A stretch of 64,000 nt of DNA, taken from Warburgia ugandensis. Its lineage: Eukaryota; Streptophyta; Magnoliopsida; Canellales; Canellaceae. Numbering within the stretch: position 1 is the stretch's first letter; each line of letters starts with the position of its first letter. This document shows positions 36,091-49,100 of the stretch, piece after piece. The position numbers and the translations under genes are program-made. Below the pieces are notes generated by a model that searched no databases, was not told where the DNA came from, and saw only the letters and a program-made list of their open reading frames with translations. Where the stretch lies: contig CP141132.1 in NCBI GenBank assembly GCA_035236585.1, positions 27,425,445 through 27,489,444 of the forward strand, in the 5' to 3' direction.

Positions 36091-36883
36091 TTTGGGTCTT
36101 TGGCATAATGGAGTCTTTTAGTTGCTCTATCCTGAGAAGGCTACCCTCATCTTAGATTTGTAGCCAAGGAGAAGCATAGACTTTTTTTCCCATTCCCCCT
36201 TCTTCTTTCCTTTTCTAAATGGTTGGGTTTCCTTTTAGTAAAAGTGCTAGGCATCCCCTTCTATGGTAGTCTTGGTACCCTTTTCCCAAGGGATTTTCTT
36301 GGGTATAGCTGAGATATACAAGGGAGAGCAGAATGTTGGGTGACTTTTCTCTTTTCTTGCCAATTACAAGTTATGTCCCTAAACAAGTAAACAAAGTCGC
36401 ATCGATGATGTTAGCTTGGTTATAACTTTAATGCACTTTGGGTTGGATGGATGTGTACAAGCCCTTGTTGAATGACACAGTAAAAGAGTTGTAAAGTGGA
36501 AGTTCAAGCTTGGGAAAAAGAGTAGACATGTAAAGTTCCTCATTAAGTGACACAACAAAGGAGTCCTACAACAACCACTCCACAGGAAGCTTTACGTCCC
36601 TATATATCAAATTCCCTTGTAATCAAGTTACATTAATGAAAGTATTTTTCATGTTCTTATTAGTTTATTTTTCTTGTCTTATTTACTTACTTTAGTTTAA
36701 GTTGCTTTATTTGATTTTTAAACTTATTCACTTTCCTTAATCATTCACTAGGTTAAATTAGGATAATCTAAGTTTAATTGAACCTTATTTATTAAAGAGC
36801 CTCTAGGGGGTCCACCATTATTTGGCAGGCTATTCTATAATAGACCATGCACTTATGGTATTAGTGAAAGCACAACAAGTTTT
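36091..36883 (+). repeat. 3' portion of an Athila-type LTR (H)
   Basis: It ends in AGCACAACAAGTTT immediately before a tRNA-Asp primer site, so it is the end of a 5' LTR. The last ~290 bp recur at 51203-51500. Its left limit is not clear. Because the leader that follows resembles the C1 leader, this may be the far half of the same LTR family as D (23528-24619), split by the G/F cluster; that is inference. Confidence 0.6.
36601..36607 (+). promoter_or_regulatory. TATA box of LTR H
   Basis: TATATAT in the context TCCCTATATATCAAATTCC, about 280 bp before the LTR end. It is also kept at 51219-51225. Confidence 0.55.
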
Positions 36884-36901
36884 TGGCACTATTGCTGGGA
36901 A
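36884..36901 (+). other. Primer-binding site, tRNA-Asp type (LTR H element)
   Basis: TGGCACTATTGCTGGGAA matches 14 of 18 bases of the standard Athila/Tat primer site TGGCGCCGTTGCCGGGGA. The differences are mostly CG-to-TA type, as expected for methylated DNA. Confidence 0.82.
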
Positions 36902-38063
36902 TTCACGTCAGAGTATTAATTAAGATCTAATTATAATAAATTACCACTAGTCATAGTTTTTAGTACTTCATATTGAATAGTTGCATTTTTTGCATTATTA
37001 TTTTCTATAATCCTAAAGATCTTTGATACTTCTTCCTTTTAATTTGAGGAAGTATTTAGAAAAGAGGTGGAAGAAGACTTAGGAGAGTCATATTTTTCAT
37101 TTTGAGTGAATTGAAGTGAGATTGCACTTATAATTTTTTCTTTAATCATGATTCATTCAAAATTAGGTTTGCACTGCTAGTTTAAGTTTGCATTATGGAT
37201 GGTAGTGTAAAGCATGTGGAAAGCATTTTATAATCTATTGCATTCTAGGGCTTTGCATTATATGGCACAATTATTGCTTTCAGGTGATAAAGTTTGATCA
37301 AACTACCAATAGAATGCTTACCTAATTAGTAAGGGAACTTACCTTTACAAGATCATGTGGATTTCATCACCATCCCTTCGCCCATCTAGGTTAATCATCA
37401 CCTTACATGCAATCCTAGCCTTTACAATTTAATTAAAAATCACTTAGATGAGACCTATAGTAGCATACGGCTCATAGGACCCTCTTGGAAAGAGGGAAAC
37501 TATTGTCACTATGGTGGCCCCTACTTGATTAGTTACATCGGTATTTAAATGACTAGATGTGCCTACTAATCCAATGATTTAGATCATTGATGGCTAATAG
37601 AGAAGGGTGCGAAGTAGTTGATTAAGGTAGGACCTAATTGGTAAGCAGTATGACAAGTCAAAAATTGATGAGGAGCTAATTAGGGTAGAAATAATTTAAA
37701 AGGCACTCCCCCAAAGAAAATAAAGAAAAGTCAGCCTTCCAGCCTTGTTTGGCATAGGGATAGACTTATTGTGTGTACCTTTTCTGGGTGCATCATTTTG
37801 TGTATAGGTTGCATTATTTGGTTTAGTTTTCCCCTGGACTAACAGAAAAGGGTACTCTTGCATTATATACAATGATTTGTTTTCATTGTCTACAAAGTTC
37901 AGTAAACCAAGGCAAGGGTTACATAATCAAGTAGATCCAATTGTCCCTACAAAAAATATGGCCCATGAAGTACAGGTTAAAAAGCACTTTCTTACTATTT
38001 TACTTACTAGCCCATTCATTATGAAGATATGTATTGGATAGGGGATACTCTATATCTATCCAG
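36902..38063 (+). other. Leader of the H element (5' non-coding region)
   Basis: It follows the primer site. The part 37377-37690 is homologous in reverse orientation to the C1 leader (22560-22861): ATTTTTAATTAA-type ends, CTCATAGGACCCTCT and GACCTAATTGGTAAG. No gag motif was recognised before the truncated B LTR interrupts it at 38064. Confidence 0.6.
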
Positions 38064-38958
38064 TGGTGACCTGGGTTTTTTTAAATGCATTTTCATTAAT
38101 TATTTTCAAATGGTGGTCGACCAATTTTGCAAACATTTTAAAAACTTAAGTAGCAAAAAAAAATTTCTTTGAAATTCTTTTCAGAAAACCAAAATGCCAC
38201 CTTTCAGTCACATGTACATACATAATTTTGTGTACAACACATGTTTCCAAAGAAACTCATTTTATTAAAATTACAGGATCGGTCTAATGGTTCACATACA
38301 TAGCCCCTCTATTACATCTTATGTCCAAAATACACAAATCAAAATACAATTGAATCCTTTCACAAATGTACATAGTCTTGATCAACAATATCGTCTTAGT
38401 ATTCCCTTGTCGTATCCCTTCACTCCTTCCTTTCTGTATCTGAGATATTTAAACAATAAAATATTTACAATATCTCAACAAGCTATACTTGATAAGGGAT
38501 TCAAGAACATATGGAATTGTATAAGTCAAAAGTACAATATTCATAATCATAATATTCCATATTAATCACATACTTCAATTTCCATGAACCATACCATATA
38601 TGATCATTCAATCATAAAATTTATCGTGTAACATCCACTACGATAATTCCAAACCACTCACCACTATATCATATGTATATATATAGTCAAAAACCATGAA
38701 AAATAGTCAATATCTAAAACATCAATAACCATACTCAGATATACTGAGTTGATAAATCATCTAGACTTTTGCTGGGAAAATACTCCCTCATTAAGGTAGT
38801 ATTGGCATCTCACTATGCCATTCATCATATGCAAAATATTCAAGGACTACCATGCTGTAGTCTGATCCATACTAGCATGCTTGGATAACTGCCTTGTTCA
38901 CCATTGATACCACGGTGGAAAATATTGTGTCACTGCCCATATGGGGAGACAGGAAATT
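38064..38958 (-). repeat. Truncated B LTR (B2), U5 end only
   Basis: It starts TGGTGACCTGGG and follows the B pattern (hairpin at 38440-38477, CACGGTGGAAAATATTGTG, CACTGCCCATATGGGGAG), then is broken at 38958 by the start of another B LTR. The missing ~4 kb is not found on the far side of that element, so a deletion or recombination must have occurred. Confidence 0.82.
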
Positions 38959-41900
38959 TATGATGACCCAAGTTTTTGTAACACATTTTGTAATACATTT
39001 TTCAAAGGCAAGGCTCCCTTAGTAGTAAATTGTTTTCACAAAACAAAGCAACAAAAATTCTTTTCTTTAAAACTTGTTTTGTAAAATTGAAGTCATCACT
39101 TCATACATAACATAAGTAGAATTTTGTACAAGATAAAATTTCATTGAAGGAATATACTTTTATTAAATTCTAGAATCCATCAAGTGGTTCACAGTACAGT
39201 CGAGGTATCAATATAATACTTCTCTAAATTACATAATCCAAACTTCAAACCTCACCATGCATTAAAAGCTTTCAATACAATACAATGCTCTCAAATAAAA
39301 ATATGTCTTCAAGGGATGTACCCTGAGTGATTATTCTTTCAAGTCTTCATAAGTCTTGAGCTCATAATTCTCTTTCTTCGTATTTGAGATATCGTAAACA
39401 TTGAAAAATTTACAATATCTCAGCAAGCTATGCTTGGTAGGGGATTCAAGAAGCATAATAATTTGACAGTATAATCCTAATACTTCATAATCTGATTATT
39501 CATACCCATGGAGCAATCTCTTTACTTTGTCATATATGTACATCCTTACACATACATACGATATACTGTGTATAGATATATACATACGGTAAAAATCGTG
39601 AAAAATAGTTAATATCTCAAAACATAATCATACCTAGCTTATGCTGAGTTGATAAATCATCCAAATTCCACTGGAAATACTCCCTCATTTGGGTAGTATC
39701 GGTAATCCACGATTCGGCGGCATCTCATCATGCCATATCATAAGGCATTTCACTATGCCATGTGTCATAATGCAAAAATACTCAAAGAACTACTATGCTG
39801 CAGTTTGATCTATACCAACATGCTCGGATAACTGCTTTCATACTCCATGGATACCAAGTGTGGAAAATCATCTACGTCATGTCTATATGGGGAGACAAAC
39901 CGTCACAGTGGTGGCCTTCCCATAATTCCCCACCCAACATTTTGTCTCTCATTGGGCACAGTATCATCATATATATCTCATTTTGGAGAGGCTCCATAAT
40001 TGTATGTAAAGTAATCTTTTTACTTACCAAACGTCTTGTTTGTTTATATAATCAACTTCATATTTTGGTATTCTTATGTTGAGGATAGGATTTCACTTTA
40101 GACTTAGGGATCATCATTTACAATAAATGATACCCATATTCATACATGTTTAGGGATCATCATTCTATATGAATGATTCCCATGTATTGATTTTATACTT
40201 ATCAAACAATCTGTCTATTCATCTAGGGCTAAAATAACATCTAGTTCCATATTCACTTATGGTTTTCCTCAATTATAACTTAACCATTTCATATGTGTTT
40301 TGGTTGGATCATAAGGGTTTTCAATGGATTTAATATAAGTATTTACATTATACTTGTCAACATTTTTAGACATAAGATCATGTATTCAACATGTATTTCT
40401 CATGTAGATGCAATTCATAAGATCCTCCTACCTTCTATTATCCTGACTGACGTATGTAATCTGTAAATCCATATATATTGTCAATATTTATACAACTTGA
40501 ATAATCCTATATGTTTTATCCTATCTACATTCTTTGTCTAATCTTGTCCTTTAATATAAAGGATCTATATCTTGTGTCCTATCATGATCTATCTCTCTCA
40601 AATAGCATTGATCAATAGAGGCTAGAATGATCTTCTAATCATTCAAATGTATGCATTTTCTATTCTAAGTCTTTTTGTATTCCTTTCTTTAATCTTGATC
40701 TTTTATAGATCCTTTGATCAACAATTTATCCATGTTGACAAAGATTAAGGGCTTAGATCTTCTATCATCTAGTTCTTCTTTGATCTAAGTTCATTTGTTT
40801 GATCATCCCTAAGGAGGATGATCTTGGTTCTCTTCCTTGCATCCTATTTGATCAAGGGTTGGAATTCTCTATCTAGATTTGTCTACAACATACATACATA
40901 ATAAAGTACAACATTAGGATTCTCATTGTTCTTGATCATTTAAGATCCTATGAATCTTGTTTGATCATCCTTATCTTACTTATAATTTTTATTAGGATTA
41001 GATAATTTACTAACCAATTATGCTCTTATTATTATTATTCAACTAGTTAATGTTTTACTAGCTAATGATAACTCATTTCCGCCTAAGTCTAAACTACTCC
41101 TTTTATTTCCAATTGGTTAAGGCTTACTAGCTGAATGGTTGAACACAAAGTGGTTACTTCAATCCTCTTGTAAGGAGGCGTTTAGACCTCATAAACGTCA
41201 ATGGAAGGTAGGGGAAGAGCGAGGATCTATTAGAAAAGCCCCTTAACCACCATGTTCAGCATTCACTAGAGTGACCTTAGCTCAACCTTTCATAAGGTTT
41301 CTATGAGCATTTTAACCCTAAGTACTCTTTTTAATTGATTTTAATTAAATCCATGAACATTTAAATTGTCATTCATGGGGTTTATTATTTTTCTAGTTTG
41401 GGCCAAGGATTTGATAATCCTTATATTATCCTACTAACTATAACCCCTACTAATATTAAGTCAAAGTCATTCACTCATCTTAATTGTCTATGAATCTCTA
41501 TATTCCATTAGTTTATATTTTTGGTGATTTATGAATTTTGAGACATAACCACTAGTTAAACAATTATATCTACTAACTTAAAGACAATAAAGATGCTTAT
41601 ACTATACTTTGACAATTGAAATAATCATACACTTTAAATCATAAGAGAATTGCACATCTATATCATTCTAAGGGAATTTATACTCTAATATACTAACATA
41701 AAGCCTAAGTTATAAAATACATGAAATTTTACTACTAATCTAATGGAATCATGCTTAAACTTCAAGTTTAAACTAACATGGCCCCAAGATAAATAAATCT
41801 ATCAACTTAATAATATTTAGAGCATAGCATGCTAAATTTTAAGAATTACACTAACATGCTTCTTAATTTATAACATAAATCACATTTACTATTATATTCT

Positions 41901-43923
41901 CAAATAAAAGACAATTAAAATAATTAGATTTAGATTATTAGAAACTTTTACTTATGATCCAACCTGTAGATCTTAGATGTTTTACTTTAGATTAAGAGTT
42001 TTAATCACATTTAGGTCTTTTACTCTATTAAGATCCAAAGATAATATCACTTGTTTTTGTCACATTTAATCCATGATTTCACTGGAATCCATCATAATCC
42101 CATTTGTTCAATTCTTACCAAGGGCCTGATCATGCTTGATCTCATTGATCAAGTGGGTCCCTTTGTATATTTAGGATTTTTCTACCATAAAGGGTAGATG
42201 CTTCAATTTATCTTAGATCTATCCAAATAAATCATGGATATTACTTTATTTCAACATTATATCATTAGAAAATCTGATCCCCAAGATCTGATCATCTTAG
42301 ATCTTGAAGATTATGAAAATTAGAAGCTTAATTCTTAAAAATAGAAAGTTTCTGGAATTATTTTTATCAATATTATGATTTCATAAGAAAATAGATGTTA
42401 CAAGCTTTCCATGGCTTCTTTCCAATCTCAATTCGGAGTTCAGATGACTCCACAATTAATGATCGAAGTTCACAGTCATTCCTAGGGTCCATATTTGATC
42501 TGGGCCCAGTAGAATGGACGACTAGGATCAGTCGAGCAGAATGATCACCTCGCTCTTGTCACCAGGACACACACAGTAAAGCACATCCCAGGACCAGTGC
42601 TATTGCGTGGTCGTTCCATCAGGAAAATGTTGCATGTAGAGTGCATGCGCGAAGATGTTCCAGCAGGGTGCATTTTGTGTGGCATCCCAGGATTCCGATC
42701 ATTGAAAGAAGATCGGATAGTCCATTTTCAACCATCCAATCAATTATTCTTCAATTAAGGGCTCAAAACTTGATAAAAATCCTTGAAATTTCTGCCCTAG
42801 GGGTTTTGGACCCTTTTGGATCGATTAGATAGCTTAGATTTTCCATCTGAGCCCTTCATCATCCAGATTTGAAGGGTTTTACCCTCACTTGATTTTTATT
42901 ATTTTTAACCTAAACTTAATTTCAGAAAATTAAAATTTACATAAAATAACATGGAACAAGTGTGGAAAGGGTTTCCGCAGAGAAAAACTGTGGTTTTGTA
43001 GCCCAAATTAAAAGAATATCCGCTTGATGATAAGATAGCCTAAGAACTGCTTGTCTTGTGATTTCTCATTGTTTGAACCATTGGATCTTGAAATTGATTT
43101 GGGGGTTTTGTAGATAAGGTAGTCTAGGGTCATATGGATGGTGAGATTTATGAGTCTTGATTTGGAATAGAGTGCCTAATTGAATTTAGGTCTCTTGTTC
43201 CAATCTAGAGAGAGGAGAGAGAAAGTGTAAGAAGAGAGGTTTTGGGAAATTTTGGAAATTCAAGAAGGAATCTAGATATGAATTTTTAAGGTAAGCAAGA
43301 TGATTTTGTGAGAAATTTACTAAACATTTTTGGAGGATTTTTTGGGGTGTATTTATAGATGTTTTTGAATTTTTCATAATTACTTATAATAATTATGTTT
43401 CAATTCTTTTGAATATTAAATTAACATTGGATCCTCCACTATCACCTCCTTTCGCACTAGCAAATGGTTGTGGTTGGACCACTCATTACATGTTTTCTAG
43501 CCATTGGATTTGTTTGTGGGCCCCATAGAGGTGTGAAAGGACCATTTTGCCCTATTATGGAGAAAAATTCATTTTATTCTCTCGAACTCAGAATTGAGCG
43601 TGCTTAGTGGTGTTGGACTCGTATTTCTGAATACATTCAAAATATTGATGTCTTAGGTCTTGGCTATGGGTTAGTTACCATTTCACCCTTTTATTCATAA
43701 AAATAGAGAAAATTAGGGATTTTTCATTTTAACTCGGAATTGAAGGTAATTAGTGTCATTCCAATATGTTTTTCGAGTACATTTGTAATTTCTAAGTTTT
43801 AAATTATATTTTAATCTAGATAAAAAGAGAATTTCCAATAACCTAATATTCTAGCTCAAAATTTTTGAAAATTAAAACTAAATTGATTTTCTCAATCAAT
43901 TTACAAAAATTGGGGTTATTTCA
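38959..43923 (-). repeat. 3' LTR of element B (B3), subfamily I
   Basis: 4,965 bp. The minus strand starts TGAAATAACCCC and ends GGTCATCATA, with the terminal CA mutated. Its U3 half is homologous to B1 (for example TTTTGGTGATTTATG near 41520 and 9060). It holds the hairpin at 39384-39422, two copies of the GGGATCATCATT-type short repeat (40100-40190) and the leader-like module at about 41060-41340. A GC-richer block at about 42510-42700 is absent from B1 and different from that of B4. Confidence 0.85.
43350..43357 (-). promoter_or_regulatory. TATA box of LTR B3
   Basis: The minus strand reads CTATAAATAC. The counterpart in B4 is at 50374-50381 and in B5 at 63774-63781. Confidence 0.68.
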
Positions 43924-43934
43924 ATCTTCCACCT
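43924..43934 (-). other. Polypurine tract of element B
   Basis: The minus strand reads AAGGTGGAAGAT before the 3' LTR, preceded by TTTCAAAGACAAAATTATTA. The layout is the Tekay-type 'TTTCGAGGACGAAATTT' plus purine tract. Confidence 0.85.
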
Positions 43935-44289
43935 TATAATAATTTTGTCTTTGAAATTTGCAATTCAACTTACTTATGAGTTTTCATTAACTCATTCATA
44001 AGTTTTCTCATGAGCCTTGCTACTTAAGGAAACCTCCATTTCCTTTCATTCATAGTTCATATTACCTTCCCTTTCAAAAGAAAATTCACATTTTTGCGTC
44101 ATAAACACACATCTTAGTAATAATGCTAATGCATTAGTCACTTCAGCTAATACTTTGCTAGACTTTCTAAAAGGAATAATAACTCTTAACTGAGTTATCC
44201 TTTTCTTTCCTTTTTCAAAAATCTTTGTTACTAATATCTATTTCCTCAGAGATTTATGTTTTATTTTTCCTATGAAGGTTGAAGTTATT

Positions 44290-44420
44290 TCATCTATTTC
44301 AAATCTCAAACCTTCCAATAGATTTATGCAAATTCATAGTAAAGAACAATTATTGTTCCTGTATCCTCAATCAAATAATACCTTTGCATCACTATAAGTC
44401 ATAAGCAAAGTACCTTCAAT
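44290..44420 (-). pseudogene. Trace of aspartic protease (element B)
   Basis: The minus strand reads TYSDAKVLFD-stop-G, resembling the ..AYVLFDSGA active-site region of Tekay-type proteases with a stop inside the D-[ST]-G motif. RFEIDEITSTFIG follows. Short and weak; the remainder of pol between here and the purine tract is deleted. Confidence 0.5.
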
Positions 44421-44519
44421 TTTTCCTTAGGATGATTGACCTTCCGTAATAGCAAATACCCTCCCTTCGTGTCGAGGGACATTTTCTAGTTTGTCATCCT
44501 TGATTGCCAAAGGTTTGTT

Positions 44520-45517
44520 GCAGTGATTGGCCATATGTCCCAACTCTCCATACTTCTAACATTCAACTGGGGGTCTTTGTTGTTGTGGCCATTGATTGTA
44601 ACATGGTCTTCTAGGATGAAATCTTTTACATTTAAAACATGGTTTTTGATTTTGTCCAATTGCAGGATTTCCTTGATTTCTTTGTGGCCTGAGATTGTTC
44701 ATGCATCCTTTTCTTTTCTTAAAAGGTTGTGGATTGAAGTCTCCCACTCCCCTTTTCTCATTTTGGTTTTTCTTAAGGCCATTTCCACACATTCTGCCAA
44801 GGTCATGGGTTTAGTACAAAGTACCTTTACTTTCAATCCTGGGTGAAGCCCTTCTGTGAATCGATTTACTGTGTGTATTTCAGTGTTACAGACATGAGTC
44901 ACAAATTTCCTTAACTGCATAAAGTTATTATCATATTCTACCATTGACATGTTTCCTTGTCTAAGTTCAAGAAACTCTATCAACTTTCTTGCTTGTACAT
45001 GAGAAGGGAAATATTTTTGGTTGAAGACTTCCTTAAATTCTTTCCATGTAGTATTTTTAGAATTTGAGAAGAAGGTATTGTTAACTGAGCTCTACCAAAA
45101 TGCAGCTTCTTGTTCCAATAAATAGGTGACAAATTTAACCTTCAACTCTGGAGGAGTATGTAGTGCACTGAAAGTCCTTTATAGTTCATATATCCATTCC
45201 TCAGCCTTCTTAGCTTCTCCTTTGCCATTATACCTTGTAGCCATCTTTTGAAACATTTTCATCATTTTGTTTACCTTTTCTGGGGCTAATGGAGAATTTC
45301 TAGCTTCTTCACTTGGTACAGTGAAAGATGGACCCTATACCAGTGTGGGAGTATTTGGTGTTGGTGTTCATGTATTGTATCTCACTTTAGGCTGAGCTTG
45401 AGTACTTGGTACTTCTACTGGAGGTGATGAACTTTGGGGATGTTGAATGTGAGGAAAAAGGTTCCTCAATACTCTCGTTGCCACCTCTTTCACATTATCC
45501 ATTGTTAATCTCTTCAT
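44520..45517 (-). pseudogene. Tekay/Del-type gag, broken (element B)
   Basis: It would encode the capsid/nucleocapsid precursor. The likely start at 45517 reads MKRLTMDNVKEVATRV. Then come EKVNKMMKMFQKM, ELKVKFVTYLLEQEAAFW with a stop after it, and TWKEFKEVFNQKYFPSHVQ. The longest open part is FLELRQGNMSMVEYDNNF through MTLAECVEMALR. After a frameshift near 44790 come CFKCKRFHPRRPC and a second zinc knuckle, C(stop)KYGELGHMANHC, in which one Cys codon is Tyr. The order capsid, CX2C motif, CCHC knuckle is usual for this lineage. About 330 codons with several breaks. Confidence 0.85.
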
Positions 45518-46091
45518 ACTATCTTCTGGAGTACTTTGTGGTATCTACCTTGTGACTCTCTTCGCTGCTCCTAAACCAAAATACTTATTCGTATTCCATA
45601 CAACTATTTCTATCATATATAAGTAGAATCAATATATTTAAAATCATCATATTAATATTCCTATTCATTTATAGGTCTTCACTTTCCATTCTATCATCTC
45701 CTTCTCTTAATCTCCATTATTTCACCTCATAATAGTTATTTTTATTTCTACAAGTATCTTAAGATTTTAGGTTATACTTGAATATCATACATTACATCTT
45801 ACTATTCCCTATATTGATATCATTAACTTACTAAGTAGTACTCCTAGTTATTTCACTAAGTACTATCGACTTATGCTCCTCTAGTACTTCATGAGTTAAT
45901 TACATTAACTCCTCACCAAATGAGTTAATAACATAACTCTTCCTATACTCATTCTCAACTAATGAGTTAATCACATAACTCATTCTCATCAAGCACTATC
46001 TTATTTCTTATTCACTCATTATTTCTCATCCTCCAATTGGATTGTCATCTTGATATTGGACATAAGGGTACTATACTGTGACTGGATGAAT
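45518..46091 (-). other. Leader of element B
   Basis: Non-coding A/T-rich stretch between the primer site and gag. Around 45830-46000 it contains several near-repeats of ACTCATT and ATGAGTTAAT. Nothing else seen. Confidence 0.6.
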
Positions 46092-46104
46092 GGCTCTGAT
46101 ACCA
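46092..46104 (-). other. Primer-binding site, initiator tRNA-Met type (element B)
   Basis: The minus strand reads TGGTATCAGAGCC, two bases after the LTR end GTTGTCACA. Confidence 0.93.
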
Positions 46105-46106
46105 AC

Positions 46107-49100
46107 TGTGACAACCCAGGTTTTTATAACACATTTTGCAATAGTGCCCTTAGTAGTAAAAAAATTTCCCAAACGAAAGCAGTGAATATTCTTTTCATTA
46201 AAACTTGTTTTGTAAAACCCAAGTAATCACTTTATACATAACATAAGTAGAATTTTATACAAGATAAAATTCCATTTAAGGAATATACTTTTATTAAATT
46301 CTAGAATCCATCCAATGGTCCATAGTATAGCCCAGGTATCACTACAATACTTGTCCAAATTACATAATCCAAACTTCAAACCTCACCATACATTAAAAAC
46401 TCTCAATACAATACAATGCTCTCAAATAAAAATACATGTCTTCAAGGGACATACCCTGATTGATTATTCTTCCAAGTCTTCTTAAGTCTTGAGCTCTCTT
46501 TGGACAAGATATCATAACATCAAATTTTGGGAAGTGCATAGCCAAACCCTCATAACTTCTCTTGCATAGCATCCACAGACTTTTGCATGTTTAAAACAAA
46601 ACCACAAACCTCCATGCTTATATCTAAAATACTTCTTATACATCTCAGATGATTAGTCTGTTTATATTATCATTATCATTCTCATATTCAATATCCTCAT
46701 ACTAAGGATATAAATCTATTTCTAGATTTAGGGATTCTCATTTACAATGAATGATACCCATATTCTTATAAGTTGAGGGATTAATCATTTATTGTAAATG
46801 ATCCTCATTTCTTTTAATTTGGTATTCATATACCAAATGTTATTAAGTGTAAGGATACTCATTTAATACAAATGATATCCATTATTATTATGTTCTTATC
46901 TAAGTTTAGGGGTAATCATAAATGATACCCAGGTATTTATTATATGTTCCATCTAATCTCAATAGTTATCTCTATTCATATACATGAATTATGATTCAAA
47001 TGTAACTAAGCATGTTATCATTCTTAAGCATTATAATGTCTATGTATAATAGCAATTCCATAGACCATAGGTCTTGTATTCTTAAAGTTCCACCTACCTT
47101 CATGTAGTGATCCATCCCTTCAGATCCTCCAGAATAGACATATGTAATCTGGAAATACACACATACTGTCATTTATTTGTACAAGTTTGGATAATCTCCT
47201 ATCTATATTCCTTATCTAATCTTACCCTTTGATATAAAGGATATAGATCTATCATGTGTTCCTATCATCCACATAATCTATCTTCCTCAGATAGTATTTT
47301 ATCCTATTGATCAATAGATTTGATGGTTAGAATGATCTTCTAATCTTTCAGATCTAAGTATTTTCTATCTCTAAGTCTGTGTATCCATCTCTTTGATCTT
47401 GATCTTTTATAGATCCTTTGATCAACAATCTATTCTTGTTGATAATGATCAAGGGCTGAGATCTTCCATCATCTAGTTCTTCTTTGTTCTAAGTTCAGTT
47501 ATTTGATCATCCCTAAGGAGCATGATCCTGGTTCTCTTCCTTGAATCATGTTTGATGAAGGGTTTGGATTATCTAATCTAATGATCTAGATTTGATCTAT
47601 AACATACTTATTAATAAACATGGACACTAAGTACAATACAATGTTATTATTCTTATTGTTCTTGATTATTCAAGATCTCCTTATGGATCTTGATTATCTT
47701 ACATACCATTTTTATTAAGATTAGATATTTTAGTAACCTTTTATACTCTTATTATTATTATTATTATTATTATTCAACCAGTTAATATTTTACTGGTTAA
47801 AGATAGCTTATTTCATCCTAAGTCTAGACTGCTTCTCTTATTTCCAATTGATTAAGGCTTACTAGTTGAATGACTGAACACAAGGTAGTTACTTCAATCC
47901 TCATGTAAGGTGGTATTTAGACCTCACAACCGTCAATGGAAGGTAGGGGAAGAGTGAGGCTCTATTTGAAAAGCCCCTTAACCACCATGTTTAGCATTCA
48001 TTAGAGTGACCTTAGCTCAACCTTTCATAAGGTTCCTATGAGCATTTTAACCCTAAGTACTCTTTCTAATTGATTTTAATTAAGTCCATGAACATTTAAA
48101 GTGTCATTCATGGAGTTTCATTATTCTCCTAATTTAGGCCAAAGAAATGATATTCCTTATATTATCCTACTAACTATAGCCCTTACTATAATTAAGTTAT
48201 GTCATTCATTCCATGTAAATGTCCTTCAACTCTAATTTTCATTTAATTACATTTTTAATGTAATTTTCATAACATAAGCATTAAGCATTAAGCATAAATA
48301 AATAAGTAAATCTAACAATTAAATCTACTGAGCAATAAAAGACAATTATAATAACATTCAATAATTCAAATGAAAATTTAACATGCCATAACTATTCATC
48401 ATAATCCAATAGTCATAGTTGATTTCTATTCATTTTTCATCCATTTTAGGGTTTAGATCTTGATCTTTCATTTTCCTTTAGATCTAATACATCTTAATGT
48501 GATTTGATCACTAGATCATTGATGAATCTCATCCAATGATCTGATCCTTCTTGAGCCAACCGTTCAAGAAGATCTTAAGTCTTTTTATCCAATTTAAGGG
48601 CATAGATCTTAATCCATCCTAATTTATCATCATCAAGTCCATCAATCCATATGATATTAACTTTATATCATCATCCAAATACATCCATACTATCCAATCC
48701 TCGTTGATTGAATTGATCAAGGAGATTACCATTCATTTTTATGGATTTTACTACTTGTAAGGCTAGATCTCTTAATTAGACATAGATCAATCACTTCCAA
48801 CCATTGATTCCATGTTTTAAAATGACAAGATCATTAGTGGATCAGAATGATAGAGTTTAATCATTGCAAATTTGACTAATCACAGGAATTAGTAATACTT
48901 TTCTTTATTAACAGAATTTTACATGCATCAAAACATAAATTTTCTAAGTTTAGTAGGTTCTCCTCATCAAGAGGAATCCAACCCAATTTTTCGATCTTAA
49001 TTTGGACTTAAATTGAGATTAGAATTTAGATTTTAAGATTTCAGCCCGTTTTAAGGGCCGATATTGATCTTATTGTTTTTTTGTTCAATTAATTGATCTA

